64,000 nucleotides of DNA from Streptomyces sp. HUAS ZL42 (GTDB lineage Bacteria > Actinomycetota > Actinomycetes > Streptomycetales > Streptomycetaceae): the NCBI RefSeq assembly GCF_040782645.1, contig NZ_CP160403.1, positions 6,297,001-6,361,000 on the forward strand, given 5' to 3'. Shown piece by piece: positions 25,382-35,451 of the stretch. Every line of letters starts with the position of its first letter. Positions within the stretch are counted from its first letter, which is position 1. Below the pieces are notes generated by a model. It worked only from the letters and a program-made list of their open reading frames with translations, searched no databases and had not been told where the DNA came from. The translations under genes were made by a program, and so were the position numbers.

Positions 25382-28300
25382 ATGTTCTTCCGTGGCCGCT
25401 CACTGAGCCGCCGCATGCCGAGACAGGCGGTCGTGGCGACAGTGCTCGGGCTTTCGCTCGCGCTGTCCGCGTCGTCGATCCAGGCAGCGGTGCTCGACGA
25501 CGGCGCCCGGGGCCGTACCAGTCGCCCCGGCGTCCAGGACGACGGTGATCCCGCGAAGGGATCCGACGCGAAGGCGAAGTCCCGCCCCTCCGATCCGGCG
25601 CGCAAGGCCGCGGTCAAGGGGCTGGAGAAGGCGGTGTGGCCCGGGCAGGGCGGCGCCGAGGTGAAGGTGGGGGCCGGCGCGGAGGCGGGTGGTCTGCCGG
25701 TCCAGGTCGGCAAAACCAAGGCCAGGGTCAAGGCGGCGCAGGCGGCAGAGAAGGTCCGCGTCGACGTTCTCGACCCGAAGCGCGCCGCGCAACTCGGCGC
25801 TGGCGCACTTCTGGGTGTCGAGCGGGCGGACGGTTCCGCGCAGGCCGGCAAGGTCCGTCTGACGGTGGACTACTCGGAGTTCGCCGAGGGCTTCGGCGGC
25901 TCCTATGCCTCCCGGCTCCAGTTGGTGCAGTTGCCCGCGTGTGCCGCGGTCGCCACCCCGGGCAGCAAGGCCTGCCCGCAGCGGCCGAAGGTGCTGCCCA
26001 CGGTGAACGACGTGAAGTCGGGGACCGTCTCCGCGGACGTGACGGCCGCCCCCGCCACGGAGGGCGTGTCCACCATGGCGACCGAGGGGACCTCGCTGGT
26101 CGCCGTCGCGGCCGGCCCGTCCAGCGCGCAGGGCACATACAAGGCGACCGCGCTGGCCCCGTCGGCCAGTTGGAGTGTCTCTCCGTCCTCCGGCGCCTTC
26201 AGTTGGAGCTACCCGCTGCGTTCGGTCCCGACGCCGGGTGGTCTGGTCCCGACTGTGGGCTTCGGCTACTCCTCCCAGTCGGCGGACGGCCGCACCTCGG
26301 CCACCAACAACCAGGGCTCCTGGCTGGGTGAGGGTTTCTCCTACGACCCCGGCTACATCGAGCGCCGTTACAAGCCGTGTTCGGAGGACGGTCACGACAG
26401 TTCCGGTGAGCAGTGCTGGGCGTTCGAGAACGCCACGGTCATGCTCGACGGCGCCTCCGGTGAGCTGGTCAAGGACGACACCACTGGCGAGTGGCACCTG
26501 TCGTCCGACGAAGGCGCGAAGGTCGAGAAGCTGACCGGCGCCACCAACGGCGACGACGGAAGCACGAACGACAAGGGCGAGCACTGGAGGATCACCACCT
26601 CGGAGGGTACGGAGTACTACTTCGGCCTGAACCGTCTGCCGGGTTGGGTTTCCGGGAACGAGGAGACCAATTCGGTCTGGACGGCTCCGATCTTCGGTGA
26701 CGACTCGGGTGAGCCCTGCTACAACTCGACGTTCACGAGCGCGTACTGCCAGCAGGCGTGGCGGTGGAGCCTGGACTACGTCAAGGACACGCACGGCAAC
26801 GTGATGTCCTACTTCTACGGGCGCGAGACCAACTACTACGCGCTGAACGGGAAGACGGACGTCAACGGCACCGCGTACCACCGCGGCGGCTACCTGAAGC
26901 GGATCGACTACGGTCAGCGCGACGGCCAGGTGTACGCGGCGAAGGCGCCGGCCCGGATCGTGTTCAGCACCGCCGAACGCTGCCTGCCGACCGCGGACTT
27001 CGACTGTGCGGAGAGCAAGCGCACCACGGCCAACGCCTCGCACTGGCCGGACGTCCCGGTCGACCAGGAGTGCAAGTCCGGTACCAAGTGCACCTCGCCG
27101 GTGCAGACGTTCTGGACCACCAAGCGGCTGACGTCGGTCGTCACGCAGATGCGCAAGGACGCCACGACCTACCAGGACGTGGACGCCTGGACGCTGACGC
27201 ACCTGTTCACGGACAACGGTGACGACTCCAAGACGCTGTGGCTGTCGAAGATCGAGCACGAGGGCCGCGCCGGTACCGCCGTGAAGCTGCCGTCCGTGGA
27301 CCTGTTCGGTGAGCAGCTGGCCAACCGCGTGGACGCGATCGGCGACAACATCGCGCCGTTCCACCGCTTCCGCCTGTCGATGGTTCTGAGCGAGACGGGC
27401 GCCCAGCTCGACGTCAACTACGCGCCCACGAACTGCACCAAGGACGCGCTGCCCACGCCGGGCGAGTCGACCAAGCGGTGCTACCCGGTGAAGTGGGCCC
27501 CGCCGGGCTACATCGACCCGATCACGGACTGGTTCCACAAGTACGTGGTGGCGGCGGTCATCGAGACCGACCGCACCGGCGGCAGCGACTCGATGGTGAC
27601 CCGCTACGACTACCAGGGCGACGCGGCCTGGCGGAAGGCGAAGCCGGACGGCATCACCGACGCCAAGTACCTCACCTGGGGCGGTTGGCAGGGCTACGGC
27701 AAGGTCAAGGTCACCAGCGGCACCTCGGACGTGCAGACGACCCGGGTCGACTACACGTTCATGCAAGGCATGGACGGCGACAAGGACTCCGCCGGCAACA
27801 CCCGCTCGGTGACCGTCAAGGACTCCACGGGAGCCTCTTTCACGGACGCGGAGGAGTTCACCGGATTCCAGCTGGAGGCGGCGACCTACGACGGGGACAA
27901 ACTGGTCTCCAAGACCATCCAGACCCCCTGGAAGTACTACACCGCCACGCAGACCCGGAGCTGGGGCACCACCCGGGCGTCGATCGTGAAGCCTCAGATC
28001 GAACGTGGCTTCAACCTGCTGTCCGACCGGACCTGGCGCGAAACGAAGTCCACGACCACGTACGAGACCTCAAACGGCACTGGTCGGGCGAAGGAGATCG
28101 ACGACCAGGGCGACGTCTCCACGACCAAGGACGACAGCTGCACCCGCACCACGTACACGGACAACACGGCCAAGAACATCCTCTCGCTGCCCGCCCGCAG
28201 TGAGTCCGTCTCTGTCCGCTGCTCGGCCACCCCGGACCGCAAGACGCAGGTCCTGGCGGACGAGCGCACCTCCTACGACGGCGGCGCGTTCGGCGCGGCA

Positions 28301-31300
28301 CCGACGAAGGGTGATGCGACCAAGACGGAGCGGATGACGTCGCACGACGGGACGACGGCGACGTACCAGGTCACCGGCACCACGACCTACGACTCCTACG
28401 GCCGTCCGCTGTCCCAGAAGGACGCCAAGCAGAACGAGACGAAGACCGCCTACACCGAGACCAACGGCCTGCTGTCGAAGACGACGGTCACCAACGCCCT
28501 CGGCCACGTCACCGCGACCGACTACGCCGCCGCCTGGGGCCTGTCCGTGGGCCAGACGGACCCGAACGGCAAGCGGACCGACCTCGCGTACGACGGTCTA
28601 GGCCGGCTCACGTCGGTGTGGCTGGCGGATCGTGCGTCGACCCAGACACCGAGCATCAAGTACTCGTACAACGTCCGCAAGGACAAGGTCACCTCGATCA
28701 AGACGGAGAAGATCGAGAACGACGGCTCGTACGGGGCCGAGTACCAGCTCTACGACAGCATGCTCCGGGCCCGTCAGATCCAGACCGAGGGCCCGGACGG
28801 CACCCGTATGGTCGCCGACACGTTCTACGACGCGACCGGAAACATCAGAAAGACCAACTCCACCTACAACGCGGCCGGTGCGGCATCGGACGAGCTGCTG
28901 CTGGTGCACAACGGCGAGGTCGGCGCGCAGGGTCTGACGGAGTACGACGGTCTCGGCCGGACCACGGCCCAGATCTTCGCGGTGTCGGGCGTCGAGCAGT
29001 GGCGTACCACCACCGCGTACGACGGCGAACTCACCCATGTGGATCCTCCGGCCGGGGGCGTGCCCACAACGGCGGTCACCGACGGCGAGGGCCGTGTGGT
29101 CGAGCTCCGCCACTACCGGGGCTCCGCACCGAACCCCGGCGTGCCCTATGACTCGACGAAGTACACCTACAACACGGCGGGTCTGCTGGAGACCGTCACC
29201 GACGCCAAGGGCAACGTCTGGCGGTACGAGTACGACCAGCTGGGCCGCAAGAAGACCGCCGTCGACCCGGACGCGGGTACCTCACGCACCGAGTACGACG
29301 AACTCGACCGGCCGATCGCCGTGTGGGACGGCCGCAACAAGAAGATCTCCACGGTCTACGACAAGCTCAGCCGTGTGGTGTCGACCTGGCAGGGCGACCC
29401 GGACACCGGCACCAAACTGAGTGAGACGCGGTACGACAAGGCAGGCTGGCTGGGTCTGGCCTACGCCAACCTGAGTTACGTCTCCCCGACCGAGTACTTC
29501 GCTTCGGCCGTCCAGTCGGTCGACGATCTCTACCGCCCGTTGAAGACCGCCTACCAGATTCCCGCCTCCCAGGGGGCCCTGGCCGGCACGTACACCTTCA
29601 CCAGTTCGTACAACCGGGACGGCACACTCCGTGACACGGGCCTGCCCGCCGTCGCCGATCTGCCCGCCGAGGCGGTGACGTACACGTACGACGCTCTCCA
29701 GCGACCGGTCACCATGACCGGCACCACGTCGTACATCACGAACACCAACTACTCCAAGGACAGCCAGGTCCTGCAGCTGGAGCTGTTCAACGGCAGCGGC
29801 AAGAAGGTGTGGCAGACCTTCGACTACGAGAAGGGCACCGACCGGCTGGCCCGTTCGGTGGTCGATGTCTACGGGGCGACCGCCCCGGCCAAGGAGGCGA
29901 ACTACTCCTACGACCAGGCGGGCAACGTCCTGTCCATCTCGGACACGGCGAACCCGGCCTCGCCCGACGTGCAGTGCTTCGTCTACGACAGCCGGAACCG
30001 GCTGGCGGACGCCTGGACCCCGGCGGCCACCGCCGCCACCGCCGCGGGCAACGGGACGCGTGGTTCCACCGCGCCGCTGGACGGCACCGGACCCACCGCC
30101 TGCGACGCGGCGGCCGGCTCGGCCGCGTTGGGCGGCCCGGCCCCGTACTGGAAGTCGTACGAGACCGACGCCATCGGCAACCGCCTCACCGAGGTCGACC
30201 ACGACACGGGGCTGAACGCGGCGAAGAACGTCACCCGCAGCTACGAGTACGGCGGCGCGGGCGCGCTCGGCGACGGACCGCACCAGGCCACCAGGATCAC
30301 GGAGAAGACCCCGACCGGGGACCGTCAGTCGTCGTACGAGTTCGACGACGCGGGCAACACGACCAAGCGCACCATCGGCGGCAACGCCCAGTCGCTGGTC
30401 TGGAACGACGCGGGCAGGCTCAGCGAGGTCACCGAGGCCAACGGCTCGAAGACCGGCTACGTGTACGACGGCTCCGGCAACCGCATCGTGCGCAAGGACA
30501 CGTCCGGTACGACCGTCTACTTCCTGCCCGGCATGGAGCTGAAGCTGTCGGCCGACGGCACCAAGAAGGAGGCCACGCGCTACTACGACTACGGCGGGCA
30601 GACGGTCGCTGTCCGCACCGCGGCCAAGCTGTCCTTCGTCTCTCCCGACCACCACGGCACGGGCGAGCTGGCGATCGACGCCGCGACCGGTGCGATCTCC
30701 CAGCGGCGCTTCGACCCCTTCGGCGTGGAGCGCGGCGAGAAGACCGGCACCTGGCCGGGGGAGAAGGGCTACGTCGGAGGCACGATCGACGCCTCGACCG
30801 GCCTGACCCACCTGGGGGCACGGGAGTACGACGCGGCGATCGGCAGGTTCATATCCGTCGACCCGATCATCGACTACACCAAGCCGAGCCAGATCAACGG
30901 CTACGCCTACGCAGAGAACTCGCCGGTGACGCTCTCCGACCCGACCGGCCTGGAGAGCTGCTTCCCGTACTCGTACTGCTCGGCCTACTCGGGCACCTAC
31001 ACGGACACCGGCAACAAGGACGTCGACGACGCGGCGGACGACGTCACCGAGGCCTCCTCGAACGTGGCGTCGGCGCAGGCGCAGCAGTCCTCGGCCAAGC
31101 AGCGCATCAAGTCCGCGGGCAAGGCCCTCGTCAAGATCGTCCGGGACATCCTGGGCATCGACGCGGCGCTGGACTGCATCTCCACCGGCGACGTCGGCGC
31201 CTGCGGTGAGACACTCCTCAACATCGCCGGCAGCTTCGCGGGCGGCCTGGCGGGCAAGATCCTCGCCAAGTACGGAGCCCCGTGGAAGTGGGCCAAGGGC

Positions 31301-32332
31301 CTGAAACTCGTCAAACGGGTGACCGGTCTCGTCTCCGACCTCATCGGCGGCGCCAAGGACCTGTACAAGGCGAACAAGAGCCTGGGCAAGGCGCGATCCG
31401 CCCTGGCCAAGGCCACGGACAAGCTCGCCGAGGCGCGACAGAAGGCCGCGGCCGCGCTCAAGAAGAAGGGCAACGACTCCTGCCCGTCGCCCCACAGTTT
31501 CCTGCCGGGCACCAAGGTGCTGCTCGCCGACGGCACGACCAAGCCGATCGAGAAGGTCGAACTGGGTGACAAGGTCACTGTGACCGACCCGGCGACGGGC
31601 GAAACGACCGTGCGCGAGGTCGTCGGCACGATCGTCACCGAGGACGACAAGCACTTCGTCGACCTCACGGTCAAGGGCGGCTCCGGTCATGCCGAAGCGC
31701 TGGTCTCCACGACGACGCATCCCTTCTGGGTGGAGTCCGAGAGGGCCTGGATCAAGGCGGGCGACCTCGAGCCCGGCATGCGTCTGCGCACGGCGGACGG
31801 CAGCACGGTCACGCTCACGGCGACCCGCTCCTTCGAAGAGCGCCGGCGCACGCACGACCTGACCGTCGAGGATGTGCACACGTACTACGTGCACGCGGGG
31901 GAGACCTCGCTGCTGGTGCACAACTGCGGTGACATCGACTACGGCTCCATCGACGCGGACGGGCGCCGTTCAGGTGTCGCGGCGCTGGTCACGCCGCAGA
32001 TGCTCGGCAAGGGGACCAAGGCGACGCGCAGTGTCCGCCCGCCGGGCTTCGTGAGCGGTGCGAACGGGGACGCGCGCGGTCATCTCCTGCCGAAGGGCCT
32101 CGGCGGCTCCGGTACCCATGAGTCGAACATCGTCAGAACGACGGGCTCCATCGACAACGGGGACATGCGGTTGTTCGAGGAGAGCATCGCCGAATACGTG
32201 GACAAGAGCCAGAACACGATCCTGTACGCGGCGACACCGCAATACAAACCCGGCAGTAATGTCCCGTTCGCGGTCACCATCGAGGCATTCGACGATACCG
32301 GCTGGTACGTGGGCAAGACCTTCTTCCAGTGA
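25382..32332 (+). CDS. RHS3: secreted RHS polymorphic toxin with DNA/RNA non-specific nuclease tip
   Basis: A 2,316-residue RHS protein. ATG 25382 follows GGGAG at about ten bases. The signal peptide (MFFRGRSLSRRMPRQ...) is nearly that of RHS1, whereas the middle is nearest RHS2, so the gene is a mosaic. YD repeats, RHS core, the helical CISTGD segment and Hint (Ser2039 SFLPGTKV to VHN/Cys2182) follow. The roughly 135-residue tip contains NGDARGHLLPKGLGGSGTHE, then NIVRTTGSIDNGDM and a YVDKSQNTILYAATP strand. This is the RGH...N pattern of the EndoU-unrelated NS_2 group of DNA/RNA non-specific endonucleases, with His near residue 2234 as likely catalytic base. A short insertion after TGATNGDDG distinguishes it from RHS1 and RHS2. 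Confidence 0.9.
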   Translation: MFFRGRSLSRRMPRQAVVATVLGLSLALSASSIQAAVLDDGARGRTSRPGVQDDGDPAKGSDAKAKSRPSDPARKAAVKGLEKAVWPGQGGAEVKVGAGAEAGGLPVQVGKTKARVKAAQAAEKVRVDVLDPKRAAQLGAGALLGVERADGSAQAGKVRLTVDYSEFAEGFGGSYASRLQLVQLPACAAVATPGSKACPQRPKVLPTVNDVKSGTVSADVTAAPATEGVSTMATEGTSLVAVAAGPSSAQGTYKATALAPSASWSVSPSSGAFSWSYPLRSVPTPGGLVPTVGFGYSSQSADGRTSATNNQGSWLGEGFSYDPGYIERRYKPCSEDGHDSSGEQCWAFENATVMLDGASGELVKDDTTGEWHLSSDEGAKVEKLTGATNGDDGSTNDKGEHWRITTSEGTEYYFGLNRLPGWVSGNEETNSVWTAPIFGDDSGEPCYNSTFTSAYCQQAWRWSLDYVKDTHGNVMSYFYGRETNYYALNGKTDVNGTAYHRGGYLKRIDYGQRDGQVYAAKAPARIVFSTAERCLPTADFDCAESKRTTANASHWPDVPVDQECKSGTKCTSPVQTFWTTKRLTSVVTQMRKDATTYQDVDAWTLTHLFTDNGDDSKTLWLSKIEHEGRAGTAVKLPSVDLFGEQLANRVDAIGDNIAPFHRFRLSMVLSETGAQLDVNYAPTNCTKDALPTPGESTKRCYPVKWAPPGYIDPITDWFHKYVVAAVIETDRTGGSDSMVTRYDYQGDAAWRKAKPDGITDAKYLTWGGWQGYGKVKVTSGTSDVQTTRVDYTFMQGMDGDKDSAGNTRSVTVKDSTGASFTDAEEFTGFQLEAATYDGDKLVSKTIQTPWKYYTATQTRSWGTTRASIVKPQIERGFNLLSDRTWRETKSTTTYETSNGTGRAKEIDDQGDVSTTKDDSCTRTTYTDNTAKNILSLPARSESVSVRCSATPDRKTQVLADERTSYDGGAFGAAPTKGDATKTERMTSHDGTTATYQVTGTTTYDSYGRPLSQKDAKQNETKTAYTETNGLLSKTTVTNALGHVTATDYAAAWGLSVGQTDPNGKRTDLAYDGLGRLTSVWLADRASTQTPSIKYSYNVRKDKVTSIKTEKIENDGSYGAEYQLYDSMLRARQIQTEGPDGTRMVADTFYDATGNIRKTNSTYNAAGAASDELLLVHNGEVGAQGLTEYDGLGRTTAQIFAVSGVEQWRTTTAYDGELTHVDPPAGGVPTTAVTDGEGRVVELRHYRGSAPNPGVPYDSTKYTYNTAGLLETVTDAKGNVWRYEYDQLGRKKTAVDPDAGTSRTEYDELDRPIAVWDGRNKKISTVYDKLSRVVSTWQGDPDTGTKLSETRYDKAGWLGLAYANLSYVSPTEYFASAVQSVDDLYRPLKTAYQIPASQGALAGTYTFTSSYNRDGTLRDTGLPAVADLPAEAVTYTYDALQRPVTMTGTTSYITNTNYSKDSQVLQLELFNGSGKKVWQTFDYEKGTDRLARSVVDVYGATAPAKEANYSYDQAGNVLSISDTANPASPDVQCFVYDSRNRLADAWTPAATAATAAGNGTRGSTAPLDGTGPTACDAAAGSAALGGPAPYWKSYETDAIGNRLTEVDHDTGLNAAKNVTRSYEYGGAGALGDGPHQATRITEKTPTGDRQSSYEFDDAGNTTKRTIGGNAQSLVWNDAGRLSEVTEANGSKTGYVYDGSGNRIVRKDTSGTTVYFLPGMELKLSADGTKKEATRYYDYGGQTVAVRTAAKLSFVSPDHHGTGELAIDAATGAISQRRFDPFGVERGEKTGTWPGEKGYVGGTIDASTGLTHLGAREYDAAIGRFISVDPIIDYTKPSQINGYAYAENSPVTLSDPTGLESCFPYSYCSAYSGTYTDTGNKDVDDAADDVTEASSNVASAQAQQSSAKQRIKSAGKALVKIVRDILGIDAALDCISTGDVGACGETLLNIAGSFAGGLAGKILAKYGAPWKWAKGLKLVKRVTGLVSDLIGGAKDLYKANKSLGKARSALAKATDKLAEARQKAAAALKKKGNDSCPSPHSFLPGTKVLLADGTTKPIEKVELGDKVTVTDPATGETTVREVVGTIVTEDDKHFVDLTVKGGSGHAEALVSTTTHPFWVESERAWIKAGDLEPGMRLRTADGSTVTLTATRSFEERRRTHDLTVEDVHTYYVHAGETSLLVHNCGDIDYGSIDADGRRSGVAALVTPQMLGKGTKATRSVRPPGFVSGANGDARGHLLPKGLGGSGTHESNIVRTTGSIDNGDMRLFEESIAEYVDKSQNTILYAATPQYKPGSNVPFAVTIEAFDDTGWYVGKTFFQ

Positions 32333-32370
32333 CCGGTCGTCGAGTCTGAAAGGCCGTTGAGCCCGTGAAA

Positions 32371-32409
32371 GGCCTGGGAGGAGCTCCTCGCGGAGTTCCT
32401 CCCAGGGCC
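32371..32409. terminator. Bidirectional terminator between RHS3 and the convergent DUF5959 gene
   Basis: CCTGGGAGGAGCTCC pairs with GGAGTTCCTCCCAGG around TCGC, a 15-bp stem with one G-U pair. It is centred between the two convergent stop codons. Confidence 0.75.
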
Positions 32410-32418
32410 TCGGTGTTC

Positions 32419-32898
32419 TCAGCGGTTCCACTCGTAGGCGCCGGGTGACGTCTCCCTGACCTCGCTCGGCCAGGTCCGGCGCACCTCGTCCAGCTGTTCA
32501 CGCAGGTCCTGGACCCAACCGTCCTCCACCGCGACCGGCAGGACCGCGGAGGCGCCGGAAGCCGATCCGTCCTCGATCCTCACGTAGGGGAGGCCCGGTT
32601 CGTCGGCGGAGAACTCGATGTTGACCGTCGGACCGTTTCCGGTGTCGAGCCAGTGCAGGTCCTGCCCCGCTTCGAGGCCGTCCAGAGCCAGGCGCCAGGA
32701 TTCGAGATCCGCCGGACGGAAACAGACCGGGAGGCGTCCGTGGACGAAACTGCTCTCGATGACGATTTCCGCGTCGAGTAGATCGTGTCCCGGCAGGATG
32801 CCTGGGCTGCGGCGGCCCAGGACGCGCAATCGGAAGGAATTGTCTCCATCCGACAACCGGATCAGGTCGGCTGCTCTGTCTCCGTTCGTCATGGTCAC
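32419..32898 (-). CDS. DUF5959-type protein, candidate immunity protein for RHS3
   Basis: A 159-residue cytosolic protein on the reverse strand. It shows the Streptomyces DUF5959 layout: LIRLSDGDNSFRLRVLGR near the start, HDLLDAEIVIESSFVHGRL, then a Trp-rich LESWRLALDGLEAG segment, and a C-terminal TWPSEVRETSPGAYEWNR. It converges with RHS3, with 86 bases between stops. Being next to the nuclease tip makes it the best immunity candidate, although the antisense orientation is unusual and prevents translational coupling. ATG 32898 or 32892 could be used. DUF5959 proteins also occur without toxins, so the role is uncertain. Confidence 0.65.
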   Translation of the reverse strand: MTMTNGDRAADLIRLSDGDNSFRLRVLGRRSPGILPGHDLLDAEIVIESSFVHGRLPVCFRPADLESWRLALDGLEAGQDLHWLDTGNGPTVNIEFSADEPGLPYVRIEDGSASGASAVLPVAVEDGWVQDLREQLDEVRRTWPSEVRETSPGAYEWNR

Positions 32899-32986
32899 CG
32901 ACCCTACTCGTCGCCAGTTCCGTGACTCCCGGCGGAGTGATCTTCCAGCGGCGGAGGAGCGACCGGCCGGGCGGCCGGGGCTCGGT

Positions 32987-33015
32987 TTGACCCCTCAACG
33001 CGAGCCCCGTAATCT
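32987..33015 (+). promoter_or_regulatory. Promoter of rplU-rpmA(-obg)
   Basis: TTGACC (32987-32992), a 17-base spacer and TAATCT (33010-33015) form a near-consensus vegetative (HrdB-type) promoter. It is embedded in a GGGGCTCG / CGAGCCCC dyad. About 145 bases of leader precede rplU, long enough for an autoregulatory leader RNA. Confidence 0.75.
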
Positions 33016-33159
33016 TGACCGTCGGCGTGTCGAGTGGCAGGCCACATCCCCGTAAACCTCTTCCTCCAGGGCACCTCGGTGACCGGGAGAGGCCGTCCGT
33101 GTTCGTTCCGGGCGGCTGGACTGCGGGGGTGCCGTTCCGAGCGAGAGAGTGAGATCCGC

Positions 33160-33480
33160 GTGTACGCCATCGTGCGCAGCGGTGGTCGCCAGCACAAGGT
33201 TGCTGTCGGCGACATCGTTGAGGTTGACAAGATTTCCACCGCCAAGGTTGGCGACACGGTCGAGCTCTCGACCCTGCTCGTTGTCGACGGCGACGCTGTG
33301 ACCAGCGACCCGTGGGTGCTGGCCGGCATCAAGGTCCAGGCCGAGGTCGTGGACCACCACAAGGGCCAGAAGATCGACATTCTGCGCTACAAGAACAAGA
33401 CGGGCTACCGTCGTCGTCAGGGCCACCGCCAGCAGTACACGGCGATCAAGGTCACTGAGATCCCCGCGGCTGCGAAGTAA
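33160..33480 (+). CDS. rplU: 50S ribosomal protein bL21
   Basis: A 106-residue protein of standard length for bL21, starting [18 protein letters not shown] and ending in the basic [20 protein letters not shown] tail that contacts 23S rRNA. GTG 33160 is the correct start. Upstream in-frame codons would only add an Arg-rich extension that the family lacks. It is the first gene of a conserved unit with rpmA, 14 bases between them, and obg behind. In well-known Streptomyces chromosomes rne usually lies upstream of rplU, but here the RHS island does. Confidence 0.97.
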   Translation: MYAIVRSGGRQHKVAVGDIVEVDKISTAKVGDTVELSTLLVVDGDAVTSDPWVLAGIKVQAEVVDHHKGQKIDILRYKNKTGYRRRQGHRQQYTAIKVTEIPAAAK

Positions 33481-33494
33481 GGGACTGAGGAGAA

Positions 33495-33749
33495 ATGGCA
33501 CACAAGAAGGGCGCATCGTCCACCCGGAACGGTCGCGACTCCAACGCCCAGCGGCTCGGCGTGAAGCGCTTCGGCGGTCAGGTCGTCAACGCGGGTGAGA
33601 TCCTGGTCCGCCAGCGTGGCACCCACTTCCACCCGGGCGCCGGCGTCGGCCGTGGCGGCGACGACACGCTGTTCGCGCTGCAGGCCGGTGCGGTGGAGTT
33701 CGGTACCCACCGTGGCCGCAAGGTCGTGAACATCGTTCCGGTCGCCTGA
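33495..33749 (+). CDS. rpmA: 50S ribosomal protein bL27
   Basis: An 84-residue protein beginning [17 protein letters not shown], the invariant N-terminal arm that reaches the peptidyl-transferase centre. It continues with [20 protein letters not shown] and [16 protein letters not shown], all bL27 signatures. GAGGAG precedes ATG 33495 at good spacing. It is cotranscribed with rplU and followed by a strong terminator-like hairpin before obg. Confidence 0.97.
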   Translation: MAHKKGASSTRNGRDSNAQRLGVKRFGGQVVNAGEILVRQRGTHFHPGAGVGRGGDDTLFALQAGAVEFGTHRGRKVVNIVPVA

Positions 33750-33795
33750 ATCAGCTGAATCACCTGATTCACGGCTTCGACCGAACCTTTCGCGA

Positions 33796-33842
33796 GGCGG
33801 ACCTCACTTCCCGTTCGGGAAGGCGGGTCCGCCTTTCGCTTG
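33796..33842 (+). terminator. Terminator between rpmA and obg
   Basis: GGCGGACC and GGTCCGCC form the outer stem and CTTCCC/GGGAAG the inner stem, followed by TTTCGCTTG. It may end most ribosomal-protein transcripts and let obg be read at a lower level. Confidence 0.75.
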
Positions 33843-33885
33843 TTACGCAAGAGAACTTTCCGTACGTCTCTGGAGGCACCCCACC

Positions 33886-35322
33886 ATGACCACCTTCGTG
33901 GACCGCGTCGAGCTGCACGTCGCCGCGGGTAACGGAGGTCACGGCTGTGCCTCCGTCCACCGTGAGAAGTTCAAGCCGCTGGGCGGGCCCGACGGCGGCA
34001 ATGGCGGGCGCGGCGGTGACGTGATCCTCACCGTCGACCAGTCGATCACCACCCTTCTCGACTACCACCACTCCCCGCACCGCAAGGCGACCAACGGCAA
34101 ACCGGGAGAGGGCGGCAACCGGTCCGGCAAGGACGGGCAGGATCTCGTCCTTCCCGTGCCCGACGGCACCGTCGTCCTCGACAAGGCGGGCAACGTCCTC
34201 GCCGACCTCGTCGGCCACGGGACCTCGTACGTCGCCGCCCAGGGCGGCCGCGGCGGCCTCGGCAACGCCGCGCTGGCCTCCGCCCGCCGCAAGGCGCCCG
34301 GCTTCGCGCTGCTCGGCGAGCCGGGGGATCTTCAGGACATCGTCCTCGAGCTGAAGACCGTCGCCGATGTCGCGCTGGTCGGGTACCCGAGCGCCGGTAA
34401 GTCGTCCCTGATCTCCGTGCTCAGTGCCGCCAAGCCGAAGATCGCCGACTACCCGTTCACCACCCTCGTCCCGAACCTGGGTGTCGTGACCGCCGGCGCC
34501 ACCGTCTACACCATCGCCGACGTCCCGGGCCTGATCCCCGGCGCCAGCCAGGGCAAGGGCCTCGGCCTCGAGTTCCTGCGGCACGTCGAGCGGTGCAGCG
34601 TCCTCGTGCACGTCCTCGACACCGCCACCCTCGAGTCCGACCGCGACCCCGTCTCCGACCTCGACGTCATCGAGGCGGAGCTGCGCGAGTACGGCGGGCT
34701 CGACAACCGTCCCCGCATCGTCGTCCTGAACAAGATCGACGTACCGGACGGCAAGGACCTCGCCGACCTGGTGCGGCCGGATCTCGAGGCGCGCGGTTAC
34801 CGCGTCTTCGAGGTGTCCGCGGTCGCGCACACCGGGCTCAAGGAGCTGTCGTTCGCGCTCGCCGACCTCGTCGCCAAGGCGCGGGCCGCGAAGCCGAAGG
34901 AAGAGGCCACGCGGATCGTCATCCGGCCCAAGGCCGTGGACGACGCCGGCTTCACCGTCACGCTCGAGGGCGACGGGCTCTTCCGCGTCCGCGGCGAGAA
35001 GCCCGAACGCTGGGTGCGCCAGACCGACTTCAACAACGACGAGGCCGTCGGCTACCTCGCCGACCGGCTCAACCGCCTCGGCGTGGAGGAGGAGTTGATG
35101 AAGGCGGGCGCCCGTTCGGGTGACGGCGTCGCCATCGGGCCCGAGGACAACGCCGTCGTCTTCGACTGGGAGCCCACGGTCATGGCCGGCGCCGAGATGC
35201 TCGGCCGCCGTGGCGAGGACCACCGCTTCGAGGCCCCGCGGCCCGCGGCCCAGCGCCGCAAGGACCGCCAGGCCGAACGGGACGAGGCGGCACAGGAGTT
35301 CGACGACTTCGAGCCCTTCTGA
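33886..35322 (+). CDS. obg: GTPase Obg/CgtA
   Basis: A 478-residue protein with the three Obg parts. The glycine-rich Obg fold spans residues 1-158 ([16 protein letters not shown]). The GTPase domain has the P-loop GYPSAGKSS, switch [10 protein letters not shown] and NKID specificity motif. The C-terminal OCT domain is around residues 340-420. Residues after 430 form a charged Arg/Glu tail. Obg binds the 50S subunit and couples GTP level to ribosome assembly; in Streptomyces it has been tied to the onset of aerial growth. ATG 33886 has CTGGAGG at 33869-33875. The rplU-rpmA-obg order is widely conserved. Confidence 0.96.
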   Translation: MTTFVDRVELHVAAGNGGHGCASVHREKFKPLGGPDGGNGGRGGDVILTVDQSITTLLDYHHSPHRKATNGKPGEGGNRSGKDGQDLVLPVPDGTVVLDKAGNVLADLVGHGTSYVAAQGGRGGLGNAALASARRKAPGFALLGEPGDLQDIVLELKTVADVALVGYPSAGKSSLISVLSAAKPKIADYPFTTLVPNLGVVTAGATVYTIADVPGLIPGASQGKGLGLEFLRHVERCSVLVHVLDTATLESDRDPVSDLDVIEAELREYGGLDNRPRIVVLNKIDVPDGKDLADLVRPDLEARGYRVFEVSAVAHTGLKELSFALADLVAKARAAKPKEEATRIVIRPKAVDDAGFTVTLEGDGLFRVRGEKPERWVRQTDFNNDEAVGYLADRLNRLGVEEELMKAGARSGDGVAIGPEDNAVVFDWEPTVMAGAEMLGRRGEDHRFEAPRPAAQRRKDRQAERDEAAQEFDDFEPF

Positions 35323-35436
35323 TTCCTTCGGGCCTTTCTGATCCTCGAGCGATTCCGAGGAACCCCGGAGCCTGACGGGAGCCTGGGACTCATCTGTGCC
35401 CCAGGCCACTCTCAGCGCAGTCTCAGGAACACCTCT

Positions 35437-35442
35437 TACCGT
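35437..35442 (+). promoter_or_regulatory. -10-like element of the sulfotransferase gene
   Basis: TACCGT lies nine bases before ATG 35452 with no Shine-Dalgarno between. This is compatible with a leaderless or near-leaderless transcript. Confidence 0.35.
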
Positions 35443-35451
35443 CCTTTGACC

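Noticed and set aside
2293..32332. Type VI or type VII secretion of the RHS proteins
   Set aside because: All three have N-terminal signal peptides and no PAAR, VgrG, WXG100 or LXG elements are seen in the window.
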